Source: Schistocephalus solidus
Lineage: Eukaryota > Platyhelminthes > Cestoda > Diphyllobothriidea > Diphyllobothriidae
Length of the DNA stretch: 64,000 nt
Assembly: GCA_017591395.1 (NCBI GenBank)
Contig: WEDG01001037.1
Coordinates: 26,405 to 90,404 of the forward strand
Direction: 5' to 3'
How positions within the stretch are numbered: the stretch's first letter is position 1; each line of letters begins with the position of its first letter. Below are positions 1 through 11,215 of this stretch, one piece after another. Both the position numbers and the translations under genes were made by a program. The notes under the pieces are model-generated. The model did not search any database and was not told the origin of the DNA. It worked only from the letters and a program-made list of their open reading frames with translations.

Positions 1-3000
1 CTCCTTCCTATCAAACTATTGCAATTCAGAAAATTGGTCCTCAAGAGTAACTTTTGGAAGTATGTTAAGGTAAATCCGCACATCTGTATCGTGCTACGTG
101 TCGGTTCTGCAGCGCTGGTCCAGCAAATGCTCCACAGTACTTGAGACCGTTTTGTAGAGGAATTTCTATAGGAAGTGCGCAGGAATGCCAGTTATTTAAA
201 TCGCCACGTCCGCATGTTAACTACCTGGGGGGAGGGCTTTGTAAGCTCGCGAATCTGGCTCCTGAATTTTCCACCTTTGACGTGTGTTATTGGTGGTTAT
301 ACCAAGTCCTGCTTTCTTCAGTACCTGAACTCTGTACCATGCTTATTTGATTTGTCATTTTGGTCATGCCCGGTCTCCGTTCACGAGACATTTGTGAGTG
401 AATCTCGCTGGTGGTCAGATTTGGACATGGTTTCGCACTTCAGCCTTTATTTCATTCTGCGAAAAGGAACGTCTGAATGCAAACAGCAGCCCTCAAGCTG
501 ACATTTCGACGTAGATTCAACTGTCGGCAGGTATGGTAGCAGGTTTATTCTGTGCCTGGCGTGTCTGTTTGGTAGACGTCCTTAAATAATCCACTTCAAC
601 TATCGTTTAGTAGGCATAGTGCTTTAGAGTGGGGTTAACCTCAGATCGGGTCACCAGTCTGGGTCACCAGCTGTTGAAATGCGATTTTCGACAATTAAAA
701 GGGTACCGAGGTCACAATTCTGGGAGAAATGTTATTTGGGTGACATCTACTGCCGCAAAACGGCATACGAGCGACTCCGAGTGCAGATGCATCAGCTGAT
801 TCGAAAAACCAAGTATCAGTCGTTGATGGTCTTATCCTCCCCTGCGCGAGATGTTTGCGTGTGCCCGATGAAATTTTTGAAGACAATATTATCGATCGGT
901 GTCACGCTTTCGGCCAGCCGAAGGCCGAGTGTTACGCGGCCTGTACAGTGAACTGTAAAGGATGTTTGGCCGGTTTCACGACATCGATTAAATTGCCGCA
1001 ATGTACTTGAGCAGACATTGCCGGCTGGTTACAGCATTATGATGATAGGGAAAAGACGGTCGTAATGCTAAGAATTAGTAGATTCATAAACAAAAACAAA
1101 AGCTTCGAGCTCGGATTCATATGTTGCGTTCCTAATGTCACTTTGATAGGTCCTGATCCAGCGCATACACCAGCTAATCAGTGCCAACTTTTTGACTACC
1201 CACTGTGTATGGAGGTCAAAACAGCCGCGGTTCCGATTTTAATTCCCACAGCAATTCTGAGTCAGTTCCGAGTTGAGTTTGTAGTCACAATGTCGCGAAC
1301 TCGTATGCTCAGTTAGACGGACAAATACTGCAAGATAGCGAAATGACCAAACCAGACTGCGCACAATCGATTAGCGAAGCACGATTGAAACCACAGATTA
1401 GCCTCCAAAACAATCGCGTGCCCCCACAGGGTTCAGGAAATCCTCTTTGTCAGCTCCGGATGGCGACTACCAACTTCGTTAACTTCTGTCCATCTCACTA
1501 TTGTAGTTCCCCCGTGGCATGTGAGATACCTGGAGGGAGGACCGGTTGCTATACTTAAAGGCAATGGCAAGCTCACACGTCCAGTTTCTCTATTGCAGCA
1601 ACTACTGTTAGTGAAATGACTGCCATTGAGTGCAAGTTGCGTATTCGGCCGTATGTCGAACCTGAAGAATTAGTTGTCATTGCGCATGCAGTTGTCAGGT
1701 TATCGGACACGCTTTAAAACCGATTCAATGGCTCACTCATCAATGCGACTATGCAGTCGATTTTCACAGCCATATACCATTGTTTCAACCGCCCTTGATA
1801 ATGCTGAAACAATTAAATAGTAGGTTGCAGGAGTGAACGGTGGCATCTATTTTAACTCAAGACTGTCATGCCTCACACAAAGCCACCCCAGACAACGTGG
1901 GCGATTCATAACTGAACCAAGTTCCTGGACAACTGGCGACCTATGGTCCTCGTGGTACGGATGATTCTGCTGCTAGGCAGTGGGGAATTTTCACTGAAGG
2001 AACACCTCCCTGATTACTGATGAGCATCAACCAGCCTCTGCGTGTGGTTGTTGGCTATGCTCGAGTTTCTCACACATTTTACATACAACCCCCCGAGCGA
2101 ATGTCTCAATCTGCAAATTAGACCAGCAACTATTGCCCCCATTTAAGCAAAGCTCCCTATCTACATGCAACTCTAGGCATCTGCCGCCAGTGGAGATTTA
2201 CTATATTAATGCTGTTCCATATGTGACTGCTTCTGTTCACACTGCTATGACGTTACCATAACTTCTGAAAGATGAGCAAAGTGCACCAGCATCTTAAGGT
2301 CTCTAACTGGCTGAAAGTCTATAAAACATGGGTTGTTTTCCTGTTAGGCGCTTCACATCATGTTAAGGTTCATAGAATGGGTTTACTGAGCTCACAGATT
2401 TGCAATTTCCTCGGAAAACCAGTCATAATATTTATGATGAGCAACCAATCCGAAGCTAGTTACGGTTAACGTTCTACCAGCCTAGGCTATTAGACCACGT
2501 CTAGAGCAGAGCTGGCAATTCAATCACTCGTCTGGCCTGGAATCGACCAATTATGATGCAGGAAGCTGACTACTCAAGCAGGGTTTTTTAATTTCAGCAG
2601 TTTATTTTTTAAGAAATTAATAAGTTACTTGGAGCTGATAGGTTTATTGGAGGGTCTAGTGGCAAAGACCGTAATTGGATTAATTTGGGCCGAAATTCAT
2701 CAGCCACTCTGGGATAACCAAGTGATATTTACAAGCTACCAACAGACAGTCAATAGTATAATTCACAAAATCATTTTCCACACTGGCTGCACGGGTTCTA
2801 TCTATAAATAAATCCAAACTCTGAAAGTTCTTTAACAGGTTCATTAAATTAATGAGTGTTGTGGTAGTTGCAAATTATGAATAACTCAGGCATCTCGTGT
2901 TTTGCTTCTATTTAGGCACAGAGCTGGCAACAGCTGAGGAAACTCAACATGCCCAGTTCCTCGAAATCTGTCACGAATTCCTCATCAAACACAAATGCTG

Positions 3001-3850
3001 ACTCCGCATATTCGGAGTGGTTTGCTGCAAAGTGTCTTTCATCCGAAGCCAGTGAAGCGACGATCAAACATTTACGATTGCTATCAATACCCTGTGCGGT
3101 CTTGGCGCATGTTTGAGCTCCCTCTCGAAAGGCAGAATTCTAAAAGACCGTGGAACAGCTGGGAAGACACTTCGCTTCCGCTGATATGGCCTTTGACTCT
3201 AAGGAATGCGAGGATGCCTTCTAAGTATGCTGTTGGTGCAATGAAAGGTCACCGGTGCACGCGGATATTGCGAGAAACAGGGACCCTTCGCGTATTGTCT
3301 GACTTTGGCCAGCGTTTTTCCTTGTGCTTGCATATCTGCATATACATTTCCGAGATAAAGGACACTTAAGCAATACCTTCTCTCCTTTTCTTTTTCTATC
3401 GTCTAATCGGTTAGTTGAGTTGTTGGCAGATAATGTCATACAAACCTCTTATAGGTCTTTGACACTTGAACGGTGTTCTTCAAGAAAAGGGTTAAAATCT
3501 AGACGCTATTCTCTATCACGATAAAAAAAGACTTGTCCTGTACGGCTTTAGGCTAGTCCAGAGTATCGGTCAAGGATGAAGTGACTAGTTAGATCCATGA
3601 ACTCAGTGTTTTGCAGACCTCCAAGTTTACTACTTCACGTTAGAAAAAACTAACAGGCAGTGGGGCTTACGGACGAAGAAGGAACTCTTGAAAATCAAAG
3701 GTAATCAGCTGGAAATCTCTTCGATGCGGAGCCATGTACACTAGAACAGTACATGAGGCGAGTTGCAAGTCTCCTGTTTACAGGCCATTCCGGCCAGCTA
3801 CCCTAAAAGGGCAACTGATATTTGCCCTGCCTTACACTAACCCTTGAAAG
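1..3850. other. gene-free, unrecognised sequence
   Basis: I find no recognisable gene, RNA or repeat here. The open frames are short (up to 124 codons at 2995-3369), overlap on both strands, and carry no motif I recognise. 2940-3330 is somewhat richer in GC than its surroundings and could hide an old coding relic, but no frame reads as a known family. Confidence 0.5.
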
Positions 3851-3859
3851 CGAGGTCAA

Positions 3860-4010
3860 GCGTCGACATTGACCTTAAGTTAGGCATATTATCCATCATC
3901 AGCCCTCCTTACCTTAATCCAGGTGGGGCACCACCTGAGGCTAGAACCCGCGTTCTATTGATTAGAGGCTCAGCGCTTAATCATTGAGCAACAAACTTGT
4001 TAGACCGGTT
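3860..4010 (-). repeat. tRNA-derived SINE, degenerate copy
   Basis: Read on the - strand this has a tRNA-like head: a box-B-like GGGTTCTAGCC at about 3943-3953 and a box-A-like segment near 3985, followed by the family's body (GGTGGTGCCCCACC, then GGCTGATGATGG). It belongs to the same dispersed family as 4025-4300, 11051-11215, 48170-48440 and 53345-53790. The call rests on these internal comparisons only. Confidence 0.5.
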
Positions 4011-4024
4011 GAGCTCGGGAATAT

Positions 4025-4300
4025 TGACGTTGACGGATGGATGCCTCCCCAATCGGTTACGGGATCAACTCGTCCCGCTCTGCCTTTGGGCTCATAAACC
4101 CCACCAGCAGTCCCAAAATGGCTTTTATAGGCCGATGAACATTACCGGCTAATACTATGGCGAATGGAATGGCAATTTCTGGCTTAGTTGCCGTCATCAG
4201 CCAGCCACACCCCACCCAAGGTTGTGCACTACCCGAGGATTGAACCCACGATCTTGAGAATCCACGATGTGCTTGGACATATTAGCCAATCGCCGCCCAG
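4025..4300 (-). repeat. tRNA-derived SINE, long copy
   Basis: This is one of the longer copies of the window's main SINE. On the - strand the order is: tRNA-like head with box B near 4230-4242 (GGGTTCAATCC), the linker with GGCTGGCTGATGACGGC, the block GCCAGAAATTGCCATTCC, a central part ending GGGCTCATGAGCCC-like, and a tail matching ACGAGTTGATCCCGTAACCG. The same order recurs at 48170-48440 and 53530-53790. Confidence 0.65.
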
Positions 4301-5690
4301 ACGTTGGGCCTACTGTTGTGCTGAAAAATTTAACATGACTCCCATCGAGCTGGATCAGCAGGTCTGCATTCTTCGTTTGAGGGTCATTGTCTTGAGTACT
4401 TTGATAAAGATCAGTGCGGAGTCTGTTCTGTTTTCCAACATGACGGAAAAACCACTGAATGCCACCGACTGGATCGTTTTAATGCATGATGATGCATGCA
4501 CGATGAGTATGGGCACCACTAGCACTCGCGCAATGCATTCTTAACACTGTGCAAACTTTTGCATTTAATATTTTTCGATGCCATTTTGTTGTCCTTGATT
4601 TTTATATCGGCTTGTGCGACAGTGTGTACTGGTTGGCGGCGTAATTTGAAGAGCGAATGTTAGCAAAAAAGGTCGGACTATGTTGATGAAGGTTCAAATA
4701 TTAGTCTCTGAAGTGTCTGATCTGCCTGAGGTGGTCGGAAGTAAGTTCACCATTGTTAACTGTTTTTTATCTCTAATCTTTTCTTCAGTTGGCTGTTTGT
4801 CTGAGTTATTTACTTTTGCAGCGAGATATTTGACAATACTACTTAACCAACTGTTTAAAACGTCTCACCGCTGAGTATTCTGTCGGTGCATACGCGAGGA
4901 TATCCAAGTGTTCTGGCCTCAACAACGACATCGTTGACTCAAATGATACTGCTACATTGGCTGCCAGGGCAGATAAACCCTTCGGAATTCCCTTCTAACT
5001 GTAAAATAATCTCTGCGCTACTTTTATATGTAGATAGGTTTTGTAATTTTTCTTGGTTAAACGTGAGAGCTGGAGAATAATGCTAAGGTTAGACTTGAAC
5101 TGCAGATTCTCTTGCGACCTGGATTTGGGTTTATGGGTACAACTACCCAAGACTCATTGGATGGTTTATGGGTGCTATGGTACAGATTGCATGATTTGAT
5201 TGGGGTCGCTTTAGGATTGTGATAGGGCCAAGCACAAAATCTGAATCTCACCCAGGTTTTGCACCATAAACGATCCCAATACTAATCCTCAGCGTTAAAA
5301 TCACCCCAACTAAAACTTTTAATTTATTCTGGACCTAGTCACAGTGCTGCTGCACTGCAATAGATAAAGATTTCGTCACCCAAACGAATATTTCGCTGAG
5401 AAAAAATCAGAAAAAGCAACGAGGGATTTCATCAAGATACACCTCAGCGGTCAATCGTTTGCAGTAAATGCAAGAGCGATTGCCTCAAAGCAGGATTTCG
5501 ATTATATTTTTAGCAATTGCTTGAGTCAGCTTCTTACCTTCTATACAGGTGACACATAATGTAAGCCTTTATGAAGTTAGCGGTGATCGGATTTGCCAAA
5601 CCTTGCCATCCGAGAAGCACCAGCGATCCACCAGCAACGAGTCGGTGGCTCAAACACGAAGCTCTGTGTGAACAATCTTCAAACGGATTA
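4301..5690. other. no gene recognised
   Basis: Nothing recognisable was found. Short frames of 64-71 codons overlap on both strands. The stretch immediately upstream of 5700 may contain further, more decayed Penelope-like sequence, but I could not align it with confidence. Confidence 0.4.
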
Positions 5691-5699
5691 AGAGTCGTT

Positions 5700-6235
5700 G
5701 CAGTCGGCCGGAGGAAAACGTATGCGAGACCTTCAATCTCTACGACCAAGTTATGCAGAATGGCTATCTGAATGAATTTATGAGTTGATGCCTGCGCGTT
5801 CGGCCCCAGAGGACCCTATCAGAAACATCACCAAGGATAGTCCATGCCCTTCAGGCACGTCTCAGCAGTGATTGAGCGCATTGTTCCGGGAGTAGCTTTT
5901 GGAATTTCACACCCACTCAACGTTACCATGCGCAGCAGAATGATGAAAATCAAAGACCGAATAAATCTCAAAGAGCGATCTGTAGTAGTATATCGCTTCA
6001 CATGCATAAACCATGCTTGTAACTACACAGGTCAGACGGAACGCATGTTTGGCTCATGCAAAAAGGAACATAAGCTGACTGGTCAAGTGGCAATGAATTA
6101 CCGCAATTTTCTGCCCACACCTACGAAACAGGCCATGATTTCAACTTTGCAGCCAGCAAGTAAATCGCCCAGCCGGAAAAAAGATGAGGTAAGAATTAGT
6201 TGAAGCCTGTTGCACGGATGTGAACTCATGCAATA
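5700..6235 (+). pseudogene. Penelope-like element 3' relic (GIY-YIG nuclease)
   Basis: This is a relic of the C-terminal part of a Penelope-like retroelement polyprotein. At 5730-5770 a frame reads like the post-RT linker (FNLYDQVMQNGYLNEF). From 5844 an open frame of 119 codons runs through a linker into a GIY-YIG endonuclease domain. Its hallmarks are a basic KDRINLKERS segment, VVYRFTC (the GIY-like strand), a CINHAC cysteine pair, YTGQTER (the YIG-like strand with the conserved GQT-R) and KKEH. The rest of the domain continues in another frame at about 6109-6200 (AHTYETGHDFNFAASK), so at least one frameshift and a stop separate the halves. The nuclease would have cut target DNA during retrotransposition. 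No intact RT is present here. The family assignment is by motif recognition, and the copy is clearly dead. Confidence 0.72.
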
Positions 6236-7423
6236 GAGGTATTTATTTGGCATTGATGTATCTTTTGGTCTTTATTTTTGTCATCGGTGCAAACTAAATC
6301 TTGGGTCAGGCATGCATTGCTGCTGGGATGATAAGTCGCTCTACGTTCTTGAAAGGTCGGAAAGATAAAATCTCGGTTCCGGTGCTTCACCAGCAGCTTT
6401 CATTAAACTAATCTGGCTTTCTTTGCTTTACAAGCTTAACTCTTTCCAAAACATGGTAATGACAAGCCTTTGTATCATGATCTTCATTGGATATGATTGT
6501 GGCTGTTGTGCGAGATGAGAAATGGGGTCTATTGCCAAATAAATCATACACTCGCCCTCCTTATCTATTTGCAAATGAAGCTGGCTGATGAAGAATCCAC
6601 TTAATTCAGTCGATTTCTCTCCCCTCTTTAGATAATGCGTAACTGCAATTTAGTGGACCTACCACGGCAATAGTGCGGGTAGGACATTAAAAAGCTCGCA
6701 GGCGTCGAAATAATTAACTGATGAATAAGCTTCAGAGAAGCATCCAAGGTTGGTATTACTTATTTGGCCCAACTGATAGGACATGGCACAGGGAATGCTC
6801 GTCCTTCCCGAAACACTGGTGATCTAGAGCCAAATTAAAGAAGGCAGTAATATTCCGATTCATATACCTGACATTAACCCTAATCTTAACATTCAACCTA
6901 ATGTGAACCATTGCCCTCACCTAAATCTCAATCTAAACGTTTGAAATCTATAATCTTACTTTTAATTTATTGAAAGACAAAGGCTCCTACTGCACCCACC
7001 TCCATGTCGGTCCACTACTGACTTCTGGAGAAGTTGGAATTGTCAGCCTGTAGACGTTGGAACCGGATCTGAGACCAGTCTCCTGTGAGTGGAGTGTCCA
7101 ATCAACTGGAATTCGTTTTAAGTATCGTAATGCGCAATTAGAACGGATACCTGACTAGTAAAAGTTAAAAAATAAGTAACGAATGAGACTGAACTTACCC
7201 ATTGTCAAGTAGGGTAAGGCGCCATTCGAGTGGCTACGGCGAAAATGTTTCAAAGGTACTCGCAAAAATGGTCAACGCCGGGATGATCACCTCGAGCACT
7301 TGCAGCAGGTGATTCATGGTACGGATAACCCAAGGCTGCTGTACTCAGAATTCCGATACTTTGTGCAGGAACCGACAGATGCTGCCTGGAATTTTCAGCA
7401 GGTTTTTCTTTTCGAGGGTCGGC
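6236..7423. other. no gene; degenerate AACCCTAA-like tract
   Basis: No gene was recognised. At 6871-6935 there is an imperfect run of telomere-like words (AACCCTAATC, TTAACATT, CAACCTAAT). Similar runs occur at 16645-16710, 57211-57246 and 57418-57490. Confidence 0.45.
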
Positions 7424-7452
7424 GAGCTTTTCCTGACTGACAGGAAAAGCTC
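7424..7452. repeat. perfect 12-bp inverted repeat (hairpin)
   Basis: The arms GAGCTTTTCCTG (7424-7435) and CAGGAAAAGCTC (7441-7452) are exact reverse complements separated by a 5-nt loop (ACTGA). No coding context was recognised. Confidence 0.85.
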
Positions 7453-7962
7453 TTTTGAACCAGCGCACTCCTCAGACATGAGATTACTCATCTCGCTTAT
7501 GCTCCAACAACTTACAACCCTTGTCAGGACACTTGCTCTCTGATATGTTTGAGACAAATCAACAAGGTCATCCTTTATAGTTGCAACCTCCAGCGACATG
7601 AAATAGAGAACTGCAACTCACGGAGGCTCTGACATCCGTGCATTTTGGGGACCTCTCTTTCAAATCCCCCGGAGGAGCGGACGACGACCAAGAAAACTTC
7701 AACTACCATCATGGCACCAAAGTTCACGATATCAACCTCGATATTGATTATAAGGACGGCAAGTAGTGAATTGTGACCTTCGTTTGGCCAGATAATTTGT
7801 CGGCAGTATTAGTCCCTCATGCTGGCACTAGTTGCTCCGTGCTCTATCAGAATTTTTTGTGGATTTTCTGCTAGGGTTAGACATGGAATGCGACGTGCTT
7901 GATGAAACAGGCAGGATACAGCAGACTATTTCATTCTTAATTTCGTGGATTGTCGCTAGCAG

Positions 7963-8115
7963 AATGGTTACGGGACGAACACACACTCGGTTCACACTCG
8001 AGACCCTCCAGCCGCCGCATAGTGACTAGCATTATTATAAGCAGAGGAAACTTACAACACAGACAAGGTAGACAGTTTTCTCTTGTCTTTGTCGGTAATA
8101 ATCTGCATTCTTACT
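7963..8115. repeat. SINE body fragments in inverted arrangement
   Basis: 7963-8060 resembles the - strand SINE tail/body (GGTTACGGGACGAAC, then CTAGCATTATTATAAGCAGA). 8074-8115 resembles the body in + orientation (TCTCTTGTCTTTGTCGGTAA). Two truncated insertions, or one rearranged copy, would explain this. Confidence 0.45.
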
Positions 8116-8930
8116 TGCCAGAAATTGTGAGGCCTTCACTGATTTCGGAAATCCATTTGCTTTTATGCATATTTTATAGGAAGCACGCATAAAAATATGC
8201 TTTCTTATATTGATTGGTTAGAAAATTGGGTCTTTATCACGTTTTATACTTTCGGTATCTTTCGGTTTTAGAAAGTTTCGGATTATGATGTTTTTTGAGG
8301 CCGCCAAGTGTTTCTTTATAAAACATAATCTCCGTAAAATTATTCATTTTGCGTACAATGTATACAAATGATCCATATGTGTCAGAAAATATTATGATAT
8401 TTGAGTTACCTCTGCCTCATATCGTAGAGGAACGCGTGATTCCATTATAAAGTATATATAGTATACAATAAACTGTTTGTAAACCTTAAGTACAAGTCTA
8501 ATTGCTGGTAGGGTTCAAAATTATTCAGTAATTGAGAAATGTTTATTGTTTACATGCTAGTGTGTCATACACATCTGTGTACGTACTCTTAATAACGTAT
8601 GCTATACAAATGGTATTTACAAAATACAAGTAGCATTGTTTTTCCAAATAATTCCTGTTAGGAGTCGACGTGATATTGCTTCGTATTAAGATCGTCGAGG
8701 GAAAACAAGCTACACATATATTTATCCAAGCGATTCTTGAAAAAGTCTAGGGATGTCACCTCCACGACTAATTGCTGGAGACCATTCGCTTAAACAACCT
8801 TAATTAAGTGAATTGTTCGAATTGAAATCAAATTTCAGAATTTCGGTCGATATATTTTGTGTTGGTTTGTTTATATTGTTTGTTCTGGTTTCAAGTGTTA
8901 CCTACCCAGACCTGGAAGCAAGAAGTTTTG
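8116..8930. other. no gene recognised
   Basis: AT-rich sequence without a recognisable gene or repeat. Confidence 0.4.
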
Positions 8931-8935
8931 AAGAT

Positions 8936-9275
8936 CACTAGGGTGAGCGTGCCTCATAGAGGGCAATCCAGGTGAGTTCATTTAGGATTACTGCCAGGAG
9001 CATCAGTAAGCATTGGTGCTGAATCCAGTAATAACAAGAGGCAGGAGAAGGAAGTAGTGCTTTCGTAAAAAAGATGTATGGGAGGATTTTGGTTCTTTTT
9101 CTACTGCTTGTTGGAGCATAACAAAAAATGAAACTAAGGTAAAATTGCTGCACCACCCAGAGTCTCGCGCAAAAGGCAATGAACTGGAAAAACCGTCTGT
9201 GTAAAATTAAAAAAGACAAAAAGAGTCTATGGGAAGGGTGATAAATTCAAAAAGGTTGTCATTAAAATATTATTG
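8936..9275. repeat. dispersed repeat B, copy 1
   Basis: This is a repeat of about 340 bp shared with 21740-22085 and, in part, with 22300-22510 and 26455-26550. Landmarks in order are TTTTGAAGATCAC, GCCTCATAGAGGGCAA, GCATCAGTAAGCATTGGTG, a GGAGCATAA block, TCTCGCGCAAAAGGC, and GGGTGATAAATTCAAAAAG near the end. I could not identify a coding or tRNA-like portion. Three of the four copies lie in or next to the kelch gene. Confidence 0.7.
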
Positions 9276-9679
9276 ATATCCGCTTGTTCCCCTTCAATAT
9301 CCCGAACCACTCGCGAGCATCATGGATCTGCCACAGCATCCTTGATGATTTATAATTAAAAAAAGCAAATGTGCTCTCAGACTATTTTTTACTTGTAAAA
9401 TGCATTCATCTTAGATGCAAAAGTAAAATATTTAATGTTTCATGCATGTCATTTAATAATTTTGATGCCAGTGCAGTTCTCCATTGGCTGGCGGGATTCC
9501 TAATTCACCGAATGATAAATTTCTACTCTTTAATGCTAATACTGTGACAGAGACCAGCTTATGAGTGCTTGCGGTGAAATGCCAGGGAATAGTATGATCA
9601 AACTGTCCTCGGCTGCCGGAGCTCTCCGTTTAGATAGGGCTTGTCTATCCTTAAGGATATAGTTTCGGCATAATGGGTC

Positions 9680-9905
9680 TGGATCTGAATCATGCTCGAT
9701 CGATAATAGCAGATGTACTAACACTATTTCTGGATTTCGAAAGAGTCTAGTGTTATTGCTTAATTTTTATATATGAAGGAATTTATTCAAAGTAAATATT
9801 CCATTGCAGGTGGAAACAACTACCCAGTTCACAGACACCTGTTGCGGAGACATAATGGCTAATGTTGAATATGGGCGTGTATTTCTCGTGGGTGGTAAGA
9901 TAAAA
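9680..9905 (+). pseudogene. decayed duplicate of kelch exon 7 and its 3' splice region
   Basis: 9797-9900 matches the start of the kelch gene's seventh exon (24937 onward), including the acceptor context CCATTGCAG and the first coding block (translated it begins EWKQLPSSQT). The match extends upstream into intron sequence, with a TCGATAATAGCAGATGTAC-like block at about 9700 matching about 24820. The copy carries an in-frame stop soon after the QT motif. The run GGGCGTGTATTTCTCGTGGG still aligns to the blade's glycine pair before similarity is lost near 9905. It is a partial intron-exon duplication, not a processed copy, because intron sequence is included. It is not functional as it stands. 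Confidence 0.75.
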
Positions 9906-10105
9906 AAAAAAATATACTTCCGATCATTTGCTGTGTGCGTCGACGATTGTAAGAAATTTATGTTAGTTGATTGGTCCAGCGTAGTGCGTGTGGGCCCTGA
10001 ACCTTATGGGAAAGTTTTTGCTCTGAGTGTGGTCATCATCGGCGCCTGTGGGTGGCATTTGGTGTATGAGATGGCCAGACATTTAATCTTTTAGTTCATT
10101 TGTGT

Positions 10106-10360
10106 CTAGTACATATGACTGCGAGCGATCGCCACACGGTGTATACCAGAAGAGTTGCGTGGGCCGCTATGGTATACAGTGAAGTGTGACTTGGCTCCAT
10201 TGACCGGTATTTCCTTTGTGCAAATGTCGGGATGGCGGACTTCATTTAGGTAGCAGAAATCCACGTTTTCCTGATAAAAGTCTCGCTCCGTCAGACTTTG
10301 CTTACCAGTGTGCAAAATGCAAAACCAAGTGTCCACTCCCGATTTAGTGGTCCAGCTCAT
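10106..10360 (-). pseudogene. possible non-LTR retrotransposon endonuclease relic
   Basis: An 84-codon - strand frame has the layout of the N-terminal part of an APE-type retrotransposon endonuclease. An Asn-Val-Asp-x-Cys segment is followed by LNEVRHPD, which corresponds to the conserved catalytic Glu motif of these nucleases. A Tyr-His-Ser-Gly-rich strand and a glycine turn follow. The arrangement resembles RTE-clade proteins more than the element at 27.9-32.2 kb. No other part of such an element was found nearby. The call is motif-level only. Confidence 0.4.
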
Positions 10361-10844
10361 GCACTATACACCCGCGCCACTGCACTAGGATTATGAAGCG
10401 CATCGGTTCCCACGGACGCCGTAGAAGGAATCGTAGTTCTGTATTTTGACATATTTTCCTGATGTTTCTGGGAATTGTTTTGCCCAAGATCCTTCTCTTT
10501 AGTTCTTTAGCTCATGAGCCATACCACATATCTGTGCTGGCGAGAAAATGTATTAAATGGTGGTTCACAGTCAACATGTCACATTGCCATCATGAATCCT
10601 CATGACAGTTTATAAGGCTCTCGGCGAACAAGACCTCGGCACCACGTACACATGTAGCGCTGTCGCTGGTGGTTAGGAACTGCTTATCCGTCCGATGCGA
10701 GAGTCTCCTTGTATCGCAGCTGGCCTTTACTAATGGCCATTTCAGTGAACTGAATGATAAACGCTCACCGCTCGCTAATGGAACCCACTTGTCACGTTCT
10801 GCGTTGAGGCTCTCTCTCGAGCGACACCCGCAGAGCATTACGGC

Positions 10845-10990
10845 TAATAAGCCAGAAATGACCGTTCCAATCTCTCTTGTCTTTTTCGGCAATATTCATC
10901 TGCTTACTTTACTACTAACCACCACGCGGCTGCTGGTGGGGCTCATGAGTGAGCCTCAAGGCATTATGGGATAATTGAGTTCTGTTAGCG
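10845..10990 (+). repeat. SINE body (headless), + orientation
   Basis: GCCAGAAATGACCGTTCC, CTCTTGTCTTTTTCGGCAAT, ATTCATCTG, GCTGCTGGTGGGGCTCATGA and GGCATTATGGGA follow in the same order as in the reverse complement of 53560-53690. The tRNA-like head is absent, so this is a fragment or 5'-truncated copy. Confidence 0.65.
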
Positions 10991-11050
10991 ATCGGTGAGC
11001 GACCATCACCGATTGCAGTCAATATTCCTGATCTAAACCGACATGACAAC

Positions 11051-11215
11051 AAGCCCGTGGCTCAATTGTTAAAGCGTTTGACTTTTGATCACCAAGTCGT
11101 GGGTTAGATCCTCGGGTGCTACCCCATATTTGGTTGGGTATGACTGGCTAACAAAGGCCAGTAATAGCCATCCCGGTATCTATTTTCTTTGTCGGGAATA
11201 GTCATCTAGATTTTA
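11051..11215 (+). repeat. tRNA-derived SINE with head
   Basis: The + strand head has an A-box-like CGTGGCTCAATTGTTAAAGC (11056-11075) and a B-box-like GTGGGTTAGATCC (11099-11111). The family linker follows (TTGGTTGGGTATGACTGGC), then a shortened body (CCAGTAATAGCCATCCC, CTTTGTCGGGAATAGTCATC). This copy shows most clearly that the family is tRNA-derived. Confidence 0.7.
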
